NCBI RefSeq assembly: GCF_000735455.1
Contig: NZ_JMPS01000027.1
Span: 1-54,601 of the forward strand
DNA from: Yokenella regensburgei ATCC 49455
GTDB lineage: Bacteria; Pseudomonadota; Gammaproteobacteria; Enterobacterales; Enterobacteriaceae
Length of the DNA: 54,601 nt
Reading direction: 5' to 3'
Shown: positions 18,131 through 26,183 of the stretch, in pieces
Layout: each line of letters begins with the position of its first letter
How positions within the stretch are numbered: position 1 is the first letter of the stretch
Made by a program: the position numbers and the translations under genes
The notes under the pieces: generated by a model
What the model was told of the DNA's origin: nothing
Databases searched by the model: none
What the model saw: the letters and a program-made list of their open reading frames with translations, nothing else

Positions 18131-18143
18131 TTGGAGTAACATT

Positions 18144-18431
18144 ATGGCATGTTTACATGATACCCAAACTCGCCCTGAATTTACATACCTGTTCCTGGGG
18201 ACTCCTTCCGATCTCCCGGCCTCTACGCCAGTAGTGTTGCGTGCAGAAGCTGACACCGAAGAGCTGGCGCGGGCACACTTCCCCTACTGGGATTTGGTAT
18301 TCGCTGCACAGATCCGCACGAAAGCCCCATGTCGTTTGCAGTTGTTTGATGCTGAAGACCACTTCTTATGGTTTTTCGAGCAACGTTTCGATGCCTGTAC
18401 CTCCGGCGCTCAGGAGGTGGCGCATGTCTGA
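18144..18431 (+). CDS. Host cell division inhibitor Icd-like protein
   Basis: A 95-residue protein. The middle (FTYLFLGTPSDLPASTPVVLRAEADTEELARAHF) and the end (CRLQLFD... before the stop) resemble the Icd/Ash-like small proteins of P4-family elements. P4 Icd blocks host division. Start ATG 18144 has GGAGTAAC upstream. The same frame is open far upstream, but the leader hairpins and the ribosome-binding site fix the start. It overlaps the next small gene by eight bases. Confidence 0.78.
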   Translation: MACLHDTQTRPEFTYLFLGTPSDLPASTPVVLRAEADTEELARAHFPYWDLVFAAQIRTKAPCRLQLFDAEDHFLWFFEQRFDACTSGAQEVAHV

Positions 18432-18585
18432 ACACACTAAAACCGATGCCCTGATTGAAATTGAGGCACTGGCGCGTGCCGCACAGTTCCTTACCGACAC
18501 GCCAGCCCGCATTGAACTGGCGGAGATCCTTATGTCGCAGATTGAAGAGGTCGCTAAAAAAGCGCAGGAGGCCGGGAATGAGTGA
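18424..18585 (+). CDS. Small acidic helical phage protein
   Basis: 53 residues (MSEHTKTDALIEIEALARAA...), almost wholly predicted helix. It overlaps the Icd-like stop and the start of the CHC2 protein (ATGAGTGA), so it is part of one tightly coupled early operon. No known domain; the function is unknown. Confidence 0.75.
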   Translation: MSEHTKTDALIEIEALARAAQFLTDTPARIELAEILMSQIEEVAKKAQEAGNE

Positions 18586-18976
18586 CATTCTGAAAATTAT
18601 TGGATCGTGTGTTCACCTCGATCGCCAGGGTAAAAATCACGTTGGGTTCTGCCCATTACATAGCGAGAAAACGCCGTCATTCACGGTTTATCCTGCAGCC
18701 CAGAACTTCCGCTGTTTTGGTTGTGGTGTGCAAGGTGATGCTGCGGATTTTGCGAAGCTGATGCTGGATCGTGGGCTGGACGCTGTGCTTAACGTGAATC
18801 TGCATGTGGCTCCGGGTTTTACCGGGACCGTGGTGGTTCATCTGAAAGAGTGGCGTCACGTGTGTGATTACCCGCTGGTTAACGGGGAGCACATTGCCAC
18901 GCTGTCGTCATTTCTGGAAATGGCCCGTCAGGCTGGCTGGTCTGTTACCTCTGAACAGGGGGTGTGCAATGCCTAA
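18578..18976 (+). CDS. CHC2 zinc-finger protein (DnaG-type primase N-terminal domain)
   Basis: 132 residues. A CHC2-type zinc ribbon is clear: the motif GFCPLHSEKTPSFTV is followed by FRCFGCGVQGDAADF. Full primases carry a TOPRIM domain after this, but here the protein ends after a further 70 or so unknown residues. It is therefore a primase fragment or a stand-alone template-recognition subunit, probably working with the DUF927 ATPase downstream. Its end SEQGVCNA is overlapped by the next start codon. Confidence 0.85.
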   Translation: MSDILKIIGSCVHLDRQGKNHVGFCPLHSEKTPSFTVYPAAQNFRCFGCGVQGDAADFAKLMLDRGLDAVLNVNLHVAPGFTGTVVVHLKEWRHVCDYPLVNGEHIATLSSFLEMARQAGWSVTSEQGVCNA

Positions 18977-19199
18977 GGGTTCCCGTACTTACCGGACAGA
19001 CCACGATGTGCTGGTGAACCTGCAGCGCTCGCTGGATCTGATGTACTGCGCTCAGTCCATTCTGAGTGGTGGCAGCGAATCGATGCAGATTTATGTCCAC
19101 GCCCTGGTGGATGTGGCGACGCATCTTACTCAGGAATCAACAAACGCGCTAGATCTTGGTGAACAAACTGATAGCGAACACGGGGTGTGTAATGGCTGA
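18969..19199 (+). CDS. Small hypothetical phage protein
   Basis: 76 residues, starting MPKGSRTYRTDHDVLVNLQR, predicted helical, with no recognised domain. Its start overlaps the CHC2 stop codon (ATGCCTAA). Its own end (SEHGVCNG) mimics the end of the CHC2 protein because the junction sequence is repeated. It is a member of the early operon. Confidence 0.72.
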   Translation: MPKGSRTYRTDHDVLVNLQRSLDLMYCAQSILSGGSESMQIYVHALVDVATHLTQESTNALDLGEQTDSEHGVCNG

Positions 19200-19545
19200 G
19201 CAATATGAAAAATACACCGGAAGCTTGTGCCTGAAGCTGGCGAAGGCATACATCCGCCACGTCATGAAAGACAGCGGCAGGCCTGTCGCTTTTGTTGATG
19301 CTGATAATGGCCAGCGCGTAACGATTATGCTCGAAGAAACCTCCACGGCGGAATGTATTCGTAAGGGACTGGTCATGCCGGCAGAGGATGAGTATCCGGG
19401 TCAAACCGGAAAGGCTTTTGCGGTGCATATGCTGAATGTCTGCCTCAGCGGCGACGATATCAGCAGTGAAGGACTGGATGTGATGAACAGTATCTTTCGT
19501 GATGGTGTGGCGAACTTTTTGGCGCAGGAGAAGAACAATGGCTGA
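19192..19545 (+). CDS. Hypothetical early phage protein, paralogue 1
   Basis: 117 residues starting MAEQYEKYTGSLCLKLAKAY. The C-terminal part contains SSEGLDVMNSIFRDGVANFL, a motif shared with the proteins at 20670 and 21046. Start overlaps the upstream stop (ATGGCTGA). No catalytic residues can be named. It is probably a small early regulatory or replication accessory protein. Confidence 0.78.
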   Translation: MAEQYEKYTGSLCLKLAKAYIRHVMKDSGRPVAFVDADNGQRVTIMLEETSTAECIRKGLVMPAEDEYPGQTGKAFAVHMLNVCLSGDDISSEGLDVMNSIFRDGVANFLAQEKNNG

Positions 19546-20278
19546 TAAAACTGAACTGATGGCAGGTTCTCACGTCGCGGGAGATTCCGGCGAGATTGAC
19601 TCCGATACGCTGCTGGAAATGGTGAACGAGACTCGCAAAGAGTGTGGAGAAAAGCCAATTCGCAACAACGTTTTCATCGATCGCATTAAGGATGAGCTGG
19701 TCGGGGAGTTTTACAAAACTTTTGTAAAACCTCATGGCAGTAAGGGTGGACGCCCATCCGAGGGAATCATCATGCGAATGAAGCAGGCTCTTCGCGTTGC
19801 AGCCCGCGAGTCAAAAGCAGTGCGCCGTGGCCTGGTTGATAAGCTGGAGGCTCGTTACCAGTCGGTACCCGTGCCGCGCGAACTGTCTACGATGGAGATC
19901 CTCCAGATTGCTATGGCATCTGAGCAGGGGCGCCTGGCAGAGAAAGCCCGTGCTGACAAAGCTGAGCGTACCAAAGCCGAAATCGGCAACCGCCGGGAAG
20001 CGACGGCGATGGCAACCGCATCAGCCGCCGTGCGCAAATCAAAACAACTGGCTGAGCGGTTGGGTGAATCAGAAAAACACGCCACGGTGAAAGCGGTGAA
20101 GCAGGTCACCGATATCGAATATGGCTGGCGGCTACTTAAAAAATGGTGTCAGGCAAATGGGCTTGAACCCCACAAGGTGGCGGATCCACAGTTTGGCTTT
20201 GTCAAATCCTGGCCGCGTGAAGCTTGGCTTGCTGTATACGATGTTAATCTCGCGGATTACTGGGGAGCGCAGGTATGA
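19538..20278 (+). CDS. Antirepressor-like phage protein with C-terminal DNA-binding-type domain
   Basis: 246 residues from ATG 19538. The N-terminal 90 or so residues (FIDRIKDELVGEFYKTFVKPHGSKGGRP... then MKQALRVAARESKAVRRGLVDKLEAR) follow the layout of Rha/Ant N-terminal modules. A coiled central part and a C-terminal segment (YGWRLLKKWCQANGLEPHKV) resemble KilAC-like ends of antirepressors. The assignment is by pattern only. It overlaps its neighbours by 4-8 bases. Confidence 0.72.
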   Translation: MADKTELMAGSHVAGDSGEIDSDTLLEMVNETRKECGEKPIRNNVFIDRIKDELVGEFYKTFVKPHGSKGGRPSEGIIMRMKQALRVAARESKAVRRGLVDKLEARYQSVPVPRELSTMEILQIAMASEQGRLAEKARADKAERTKAEIGNRREATAMATASAAVRKSKQLAERLGESEKHATVKAVKQVTDIEYGWRLLKKWCQANGLEPHKVADPQFGFVKSWPREAWLAVYDVNLADYWGAQV

Positions 20279-20580
20279 GCAGAATCGAACAGTTACTTTC
20301 CCGCTGCGATTTGAGCAAAGAAGATGATGAAACGCTGACGGAGATCCGCATGCATTCCGAGGCGGCGTACGAAGGCATCCTGTCGGGTCTTGGCTCTGTC
20401 GGTAACGTGGTCTTCTGGGCCTGTGATAATAAAAATTACAGCGATGAAATAGCGCGTGATGATTTGTACCGGCTGGGTGAGATGTTGATGTATTTACCCG
20501 GTATTGCGGCGGCGCTGAAATTTAATGCAGATGAAGCGGATTTTAATATCGGCGAGCGCAGGCGAATGCCCGGTAAATAA
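20275..20580 (+). CDS. Hypothetical early phage protein
   Basis: 101 residues (MSRIEQLLSRCDLSKEDDET...). It overlaps the upstream gene with ATGA. Acidic and mostly helical, with a hydrophobic centre (GILSGLGSVGNVVFWACD) but no convincing membrane helix. Function unknown. Confidence 0.75.
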   Translation: MSRIEQLLSRCDLSKEDDETLTEIRMHSEAAYEGILSGLGSVGNVVFWACDNKNYSDEIARDDLYRLGEMLMYLPGIAAALKFNADEADFNIGERRRMPGK

Positions 20581-20620
20581 TTCCTGCATTAACAGATAAC
20601 GCTTATACATAAATTAGCGG

Positions 20621-20652
20621 CCATCGGGTCGGGGACTGTCTCGCCCTGATGG
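20621..20652 (+). promoter_or_regulatory. Leader hairpin before the 20670 gene
   Basis: CCATCGGG and CCCTGATGG pair, with one bulged base, around a GC-rich loop. They end two bases before the AGGAG of the next gene, so the stem could control its translation. Confidence 0.45.
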
Positions 20653-20669
20653 CAGGAGAATCGATATTT

Positions 20670-21053
20670 ATGAACCAAAAAAATAACGCTCTTGAATTAC
20701 ATCGCAAGCATATTGCTGATGCCTTTGTGAACTACTGCCGCATGCATAATGCTGGTTTAGCGTTGATTAACGTGGTGGTTAAACGACAGGTGATCACCCT
20801 GAGTGACCTGACTCCAACGGCGGTAGCTTGCTGTCTTATCAACAGTATGGAACTTCAGTGTTTCCGTAAGTTTGGCCGGGATAAAGGTATGTCCATCCTG
20901 ATGGAAACTTATGCCGGGATGCTGAGTAAGGATAACAGTCGCCTCACTTCTGAAGGTGTGGAGTTTATGAATGAAGTGATGAAAACGGCGGTGACGGCTG
21001 CGCTGGAAAACCCAAAAAATAATAAGTTTGGACTGGAGATTTATCATGCGTAA
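20670..21053 (+). CDS. Hypothetical early phage protein, paralogue 2
   Basis: 127 residues from ATG 20670 (MNQKNNALELHRKHI), placed 10 bases after GGAG. It shares with the 19192 protein the C-terminal pattern TSEGVEFMNEVMKTAVTAAL and a similar middle part. An upstream ATG at 20649 lies inside the leader hairpin and is less likely. Function unknown. Confidence 0.75.
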   Translation: MNQKNNALELHRKHIADAFVNYCRMHNAGLALINVVVKRQVITLSDLTPTAVACCLINSMELQCFRKFGRDKGMSILMETYAGMLSKDNSRLTSEGVEFMNEVMKTAVTAALENPKNNKFGLEIYHA

Positions 21054-21693
21054 CAAACAAGGAAATTGCTTTTCTGGTGGGGCAAGTCTGACAGATAAAT
21101 TTATCCAGGAGATTCGCCACGTTGCAGAGAAGAACTTTGTACTTTATTTCCACCGGCAGTTAAACGGAATCGAAGCAGTCGTTCCAGAAACTGATATTCA
21201 GAAACTTGAAAGTGGAGAGTATGACGCAAATTTGGTCGAGGGACTGCGCCTGGTCGCCGCCCTTTGGCACGGTATGCAAATTGAAGTTTTAACGCTGACG
21301 GATGAACAAAATCTTTCGCTCTGGCGCTGGGTGGTAGCTGCTGTTTATGTCTGTGAGATGTTCGATACAAATGGATCCGTCGAAGTAAAAAATGCACAGG
21401 GAGAGCCTGAAGAAGTAACTATATATGCCGGTGAACAGGGCGCTATCGTCATTTATCCGTGCTCTGAACGCTTTGCTCTGGCAAACCATATCGATGGGCT
21501 GGCTTATGAAATGTTCCCGGCGAACAAAGCCCCTGAGATGGCGGCAGCAATTTACCGCAGTATGGTCGACATAAATCCTGTTACAGGCATTGATATGTCC
21601 AAAGAGGGCCTTGACGGTATGGCGCTTCTTCACGACAGCTTTATTGAAACGCTGAAGACGGAAGGCATTCCGGCGGCGCCAGTGGCTCACTGA
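21046..21693 (+). CDS. Hypothetical early phage protein, paralogue 3 (longer)
   Basis: 215 residues from ATG 21046, overlapping the previous stop. The C-terminal 60 or so residues (SKEGLDGMALLHDSFIETL) repeat the EG(L/V) motif of the two smaller upstream proteins; the N-terminal 150 residues are extra. No known catalytic motif. Confidence 0.75.
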   Translation: MRNKQGNCFSGGASLTDKFIQEIRHVAEKNFVLYFHRQLNGIEAVVPETDIQKLESGEYDANLVEGLRLVAALWHGMQIEVLTLTDEQNLSLWRWVVAAVYVCEMFDTNGSVEVKNAQGEPEEVTIYAGEQGAIVIYPCSERFALANHIDGLAYEMFPANKAPEMAAAIYRSMVDINPVTGIDMSKEGLDGMALLHDSFIETLKTEGIPAAPVAH

Positions 21694-21700
21694 GAGGCAG

Positions 21701-23833
21701 ATGATGAAGAACGCACCGAACCTGAACAAACTGCCGTCAGATCCGTTTACAGAGGCAATTATCTTTGCCGGAGAAAAAGCCTGGACATTCGCCGAGGACT
21801 GGCAGCGGAGCAACACCATCGGCGACACGATACCGCCGGTTTATCTCGGTAAAAAACAGCTTGATGAACTGCACAATCTGAACATAGTCGACTCTGATCG
21901 GCGCTATGTCAGGGTCTACCGGGCTGGGCCAATATCCGAAAAGCACATAAGCCTTATCGCCACGAAGCTTGCTCTCGCCGGTGTGCAGGAGGCTCGTTTT
22001 TATTCTGAAAGCCAGGAAGTGCTCGAGGACTGGACGGCACGACTGCCTTCACTAAAGGCTGAAGCCGAGAAGGGAAGCAGTGTAGTGGTCTCGCTGCCGG
22101 TCAGAGGAAAAAAACAACAGACCTTGACTGATGATGACCTGAAACCCCGGATTGAAAACCGCGATGACGGTATCTACTGGATAACACCAAAGGTGGACAA
22201 GGAAAGCGGCGGGGTGACCATCAATGAGAGCTGGTTATGCTCCCCGCTCGACGTCCTGAGCATTGGCACTGACGGAAAAGACCGCTATCTGATCGCTCGC
22301 TGGCAACCTGAAGGTGAAGATTTGCCGGTCATCCGTGCCATACCGCAGGCGGATATCGGCGAGCGGGAGGGATGGCGCACTCTGAAGGGCGGCGGTGTCA
22401 ACGTCACCACCAAAAGCAACCTGCGAGCTACCCTGGCAGACTGGATGCAAAGAAGTGGCAGAGGGCAACTCTGGCGCATCGCCCACGCCACCGGTTGGCA
22501 GTGCGGTGCCTACATTATGCCGGATGGTGAAATTATCGGAAAACCTGAACACCCGGTACTCTTCAACGGGCGCAGTTCTGCCGCTGCGGGTTACACCATG
22601 AAGGGGAGTACCGACAGCTGGCGCAACAGCGTGGCGCGTCTTGCCTGCGGAAATTACTCCATGATGACCGCCATGGCGGCAGCGCTGGCTGCGCCTCTTA
22701 TTGGACTCACCGGTGCCGACGGTTTTGGTATTCATTTTTATGAACAGTCCAGTGCGGGTAAAACCACCACAGCAAACGTGGCCTCCAGCCTGTACGGCAA
22801 TCCGGATATGCTCCGGCTAACGTGGTACGGAACGGCGCTGGGGCTGGCGAATGAGGCGGCGGCGCACAATGACGCGCTGATGCCGCTGGATGAAATCGGG
22901 CAGGGTGCTGACCCCGTAGAGGTGTGGAAATCAGCCTACGCATTGTTCAACGGTACCGGGAAACTGCAGGGGGCCAAAGAGGGGGGCAACCGTGAGCTGA
23001 AGCGCTGGCGAACCGTTGCCATCAGCACTGGAGAAGTTGACATGGAAACGTTTGTGTCCGGAGCAGGTCGCAAGGCCAAAGCCGGACAGCTGGTTCGTCT
23101 GCTGAATATTCCAATGAGTCGGGCGGTACGCTTCCATGGCTATAAAAATGGTAAGCAGCACGCCGATGCCATCAAGGATGCGTATCAAAATCACCACGGT
23201 GTTGCTGGTCGTGAGTGGGTGCGGTGGTTGGCAGAACATCGTGATGAAGCGGTGGCAGCTGTGCGCTCAGCCGAGGAGCGCTGGCGCAGTCTTATCCCGG
23301 CAGACTATGGCGAGCAGGTTCACCGTGTGGGCTCACGGTTTGCGATCCTTGAGGCGGCTCTGCTGCTGGGGCGGGTGATTACTGGCTGGGATGAGCAGAC
23401 CTGTCGTGATGCCCTGCAGCACAGCTATAACGCCTGGATTGGCGTGTTCGGTACCGGCAACAAGGAAATCGAGCAGATTATTGAACAGGCGGTGCAGTTC
23501 CTGAGCACTTTCGGTATGCGACGGTTCGCTCCCTTACCCTATGACGAGCAAAGTCTGCCCATCAACGAGCTGGCGGGGTACAGGAATAAGGGTAACCATG
23601 TGGACGATCCGCTGTTGTTTTATGTGCTTCCGGGCGTGTTCAAGTCGGAGGTGGCGAAGGGATTCGACAGCGGCCAGTTTGCCCGCACGCTGTGTGAGGC
23701 CGGAATACTGAAGAAGTCGCCGAGTGATAAGGGGTATCAGACGCTAACGCCGCGCCTCAGGCACCTGGGCAACATCCGCATGCGTTCGTATTTACTGGTT
23801 CAGCTTGATGAAGGCGGGGAGATAACAGAATGA
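21701..23833 (+). CDS. DUF927-domain ATPase, helicase-type replication protein
   Basis: About 710 residues. The DUF927 core (WRIAHATGWQCGAYIMPDGEIIG, then the P-loop in YEQSSAGKTTT near residues 346-354 and Walker B in ALMPLDEIG near 396) is typical of phage and island helicase-like proteins. The C-terminal part (EERWRSLIPADYGEQVHRVGSRFAILEAAL) is family-typical too. With the CHC2 protein and SSB it probably forms the replication module of this phage, in place of lambda O/P. Start ATG-ATG follows GAGAGGCAG. The stop overlaps the ssb start. Confidence 0.9.
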   Translation: MMKNAPNLNKLPSDPFTEAIIFAGEKAWTFAEDWQRSNTIGDTIPPVYLGKKQLDELHNLNIVDSDRRYVRVYRAGPISEKHISLIATKLALAGVQEARFYSESQEVLEDWTARLPSLKAEAEKGSSVVVSLPVRGKKQQTLTDDDLKPRIENRDDGIYWITPKVDKESGGVTINESWLCSPLDVLSIGTDGKDRYLIARWQPEGEDLPVIRAIPQADIGEREGWRTLKGGGVNVTTKSNLRATLADWMQRSGRGQLWRIAHATGWQCGAYIMPDGEIIGKPEHPVLFNGRSSAAAGYTMKGSTDSWRNSVARLACGNYSMMTAMAAALAAPLIGLTGADGFGIHFYEQSSAGKTTTANVASSLYGNPDMLRLTWYGTALGLANEAAAHNDALMPLDEIGQGADPVEVWKSAYALFNGTGKLQGAKEGGNRELKRWRTVAISTGEVDMETFVSGAGRKAKAGQLVRLLNIPMSRAVRFHGYKNGKQHADAIKDAYQNHHGVAGREWVRWLAEHRDEAVAAVRSAEERWRSLIPADYGEQVHRVGSRFAILEAALLLGRVITGWDEQTCRDALQHSYNAWIGVFGTGNKEIEQIIEQAVQFLSTFGMRRFAPLPYDEQSLPINELAGYRNKGNHVDDPLLFYVLPGVFKSEVAKGFDSGQFARTLCEAGILKKSPSDKGYQTLTPRLRHLGNIRMRSYLLVQLDEGGEITE

Positions 23834-24222
23834 CAGCACATATTGCGGCACATGGCTGGCTGGTGGTCGACGTGCAGAGTAAAACTATTAGCAACGGCAA
23901 CAGCATGGCATTTACTCGACTGGCGGTGGTGCTTCCCTGCCGGGATGTGGAGAACGGCGAACTGACATTCTGGCTGGCGGTAACGGCGTTTGGCAAGCAG
24001 GCAGATTATCTGCTGAAGCACCAGAAGGGTGACCTGATTAGCGTATCGGGCAATATGCAGGCCAGCCAGTGGAAAGGCAATAATGGCATCCTGCAGACGG
24101 GTTATCAGATGGTGGCTGATTCTGTGATTAGTGCGAAAACCGTTCGACCGGGAGGGCGGAAGAAAGGTATTGGTGCTCAGCCGACCCCAAATGACGATTA
24201 TTCGGATGATGTGCCTTTTTGA
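23830..24222 (+). CDS. ssb: Single-stranded DNA-binding protein
   Basis: 130 residues with an OB-fold pattern (RLAVVLPCR, FWLAVTAFGKQADYLLKHQKGDLISVSGNMQASQW) and the acidic SSB tail ending DDVPF, the usual docking site for partner proteins. It coats ssDNA in phage replication. The start overlaps the DUF927 stop (ATGA). A GGGCGGG/CCCGCCC stem at 24231-24248 follows and may end or attenuate the early transcript before Q. Confidence 0.9.
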   Translation: MTAHIAAHGWLVVDVQSKTISNGNSMAFTRLAVVLPCRDVENGELTFWLAVTAFGKQADYLLKHQKGDLISVSGNMQASQWKGNNGILQTGYQMVADSVISAKTVRPGGRKKGIGAQPTPNDDYSDDVPF

Positions 24223-24324
24223 TAACCAGAGGGCGGGGATACCCGCCCGAAGACCGGGTGTGCAAAATGAACGACGACATTAAAGAAAAGGTCCTCAGCC
24301 AAAATAAATCAGGAGTACAGAACA

Positions 24325-24690
24325 ATGCGTGATATTCAGGTGGTTTTAGAACGCTGGGGAGGCTGGGCAGCAAGTGATAGCTCTGGGGTGGATTACTCCC
24401 CTATTGCGGCCGGGTTCAAGGGGCTTCTTCCTCAAACTAGCAAAACTCGCCTTTCATGCACTGATGATGATGCGTTGATTATCGAGAGTTGTTTGGCTCA
24501 GTTGAAGAAAAGAAAACCGTATGAGCATACGCTACTAGTCGCGCATTATCTTTACGGCATCTCCAAGCGGAAGCTGGCAAAAGTCCATAAGAAGGATGAG
24601 AAGCTAATACGCATTGAGATACAAATGGCTGAGGGCTTTGTAGATGGATGTTTATCAATGTTAAATATTAAATTGGATATGGATGCATAG
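24325..24690 (+). CDS. Q: Phage antitermination protein Q
   Basis: 121 residues, start with AGGAGTAC upstream. It matches the smaller Q class: MRDIQVVLERWGGWAA, then LPQTSKTRLSCTDDDALIIESCLAQLKKRKP, then the helix-turn-helix-like GISKRKLAKVHKK. Q lets RNA polymerase read through terminators into the late genes. Several terminators inside the late region (38631, 47198, 47840, 52069) would need it. It is separated from the late genes by accessory cargo. Confidence 0.92.
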   Translation: MRDIQVVLERWGGWAASDSSGVDYSPIAAGFKGLLPQTSKTRLSCTDDDALIIESCLAQLKKRKPYEHTLLVAHYLYGISKRKLAKVHKKDEKLIRIEIQMAEGFVDGCLSMLNIKLDMDA

Positions 24691-24692
24691 AG

Positions 24693-24715
24693 AAACGCCC
24701 CTGATTGGGGCGTTT
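24693..24715. terminator. Bidirectional terminator between Q and the KAP NTPase
   Basis: AAACGCCCC and GGGGCGTTT form a perfect 9-bp stem with a 5-base loop and T-rich ends, between convergent genes. Confidence 0.9.
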
Positions 24716-24717
24716 TG

Positions 24718-26052
24718 TTATTTTATGAAAGACATTTCTTGTATAAAATCATTAACTCTATCTTTAACGGTACAGTTCCAAAAATCAGCATCCTCGAATC
24801 TTTTGTAAATGTCATCAAATTGTTTTTGATCACTTTCTGTTTGAGGACTGAATCGTTTGTTAATGTGTAGGCTATCTCTTATTATTCCGTAGAAGATTAT
24901 TGTGATTCGTGAAATGTCGGACGTTCTTTCAAATGAGTAGGGTATAGTATCTACCCCTAAAATGGTGGCTAATTTGTCGATTGAGTCAGTTGTTAATTTA
25001 CCACTCAGCAGATCCCTTTCGCCAAAGCAATGAATGAATACTGCTGTTATGTAAATGAGTCTGTAAATATAATAGGTGTTTTCGGTAAATCTCTTCTCTT
25101 CAAGACTTAGGAATATATTCAAATTTCTTGCATATGTGTGAGTTTCTCTCAGCGAGAGATTTGTTTGGCTAATTAATTGTCGTACACCTTCGCCGATATG
25201 TTTTTCTATTAATGATAAGGATGGGCTATCTTTAGCTAGTTGTAACCAGTAAGTTACGGAAGTCTTACAGTTTTCAGAACGACCATTTTTATATGTATCG
25301 GGTAGTGAAATTGTGTACTTTATGAATTTATCAAGATACTTTTGGGAGTCAAGGCTGTAACCATAGATATGATTAATAGATGCTCTTAGTTGTTTTGTGT
25401 TGGTAACCAAGATGAAGTATACATTCTGTGTGTCGAAAATATGTTTTATTACTTCAAGTATGGATGTTGAAAAATTAGGTTTGCATCTATCAAGTTCATC
25501 AATGATAATTACTGTTTTGTGCTTTGATGAAATATCTTCGATGCAAGCCTTAAGTGAGTTTATGTTTTTCTCTGCTTCAATATGGTCTTCTAAAATGTTT
25601 TCAATAGTCCCGTCAATTGCCGCGTTGCTCGCTTTTTTTATCGCATCTTGGAATTCATCTGCCATATTGTCAGTTTCTTGGCGCAAGACCCAGCCTGCCC
25701 CGGCTTTTAAGGCTGTTTTCATACCAAATCTAATTGCAGGAAGTGCTTTCTTAATGAATGTTTGTTTTTCCCTCTCTGGCAAAGTTCGGGCGATTGCGGA
25801 TGTTATCAGAAGTAAAGGTGATTCTGCATGATCTCCTTTAAAAGCGTCTATATAGATAACTTTCGATTCAGGTTCTTGCTCATTAATAAGATTTTTTAGC
25901 TTGATACTGAATTCGGTCTTACCTGTTCCCCAGTCACCATCTATCACAAGTGGTGAAATATCGGTTTCTGGTTTGAGTAGTTTTACAATATTTTCAGCAA
26001 TAGATTTTCTTTGAAACTCATCGCGATCTGAAAATGATAGGGTTTCTTGCAT
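24718..26052 (-). CDS. KAP-family P-loop NTPase (candidate phage-exclusion moron)
   Basis: 444 residues, AT-rich, transcribed against the phage genes. The KAP pattern is clear: Walker A GDWGTGKTE at residues 39-47, the YIDAFKGDHAESPLLLI stretch at 67-83, and Walker B VIIIDELDRC at 181-190. The helical C-terminal half has a hydrophobic stretch near YRLIYITAVFIHCF but no clear pair of membrane helices. KAP NTPases include PifA and other exclusion proteins. The orientation, base composition, own ribosome-binding site (AAGGGAAT) and terminator mark it as independently expressed lysogenic cargo. A defence role is inference. Confidence 0.9.
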   Translation of the reverse strand: MQETLSFSDRDEFQRKSIAENIVKLLKPETDISPLVIDGDWGTGKTEFSIKLKNLINEQEPESKVIYIDAFKGDHAESPLLLITSAIARTLPEREKQTFIKKALPAIRFGMKTALKAGAGWVLRQETDNMADEFQDAIKKASNAAIDGTIENILEDHIEAEKNINSLKACIEDISSKHKTVIIIDELDRCKPNFSTSILEVIKHIFDTQNVYFILVTNTKQLRASINHIYGYSLDSQKYLDKFIKYTISLPDTYKNGRSENCKTSVTYWLQLAKDSPSLSLIEKHIGEGVRQLISQTNLSLRETHTYARNLNIFLSLEEKRFTENTYYIYRLIYITAVFIHCFGERDLLSGKLTTDSIDKLATILGVDTIPYSFERTSDISRITIIFYGIIRDSLHINKRFSPQTESDQKQFDDIYKRFEDADFWNCTVKDRVNDFIQEMSFIK

Positions 26053-26183
26053 AAAATTATTCCCTTAACGCTATCTTGGAAGAGTATGACGATACTGTAT
26101 TAAACAGGAAAAAACATTAACGCGGTCCGCAAAAACCGTTGTAATCTGTTAAGAGTGGTCACTTCGACACACAGCTTAATCAT

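Noticed and set aside
17568..18143. In-frame upstream extension of the Icd-like protein
   Set aside because: It runs through a terminator, two leftward genes and leader hairpins; the ribosome-binding site is at 18133.
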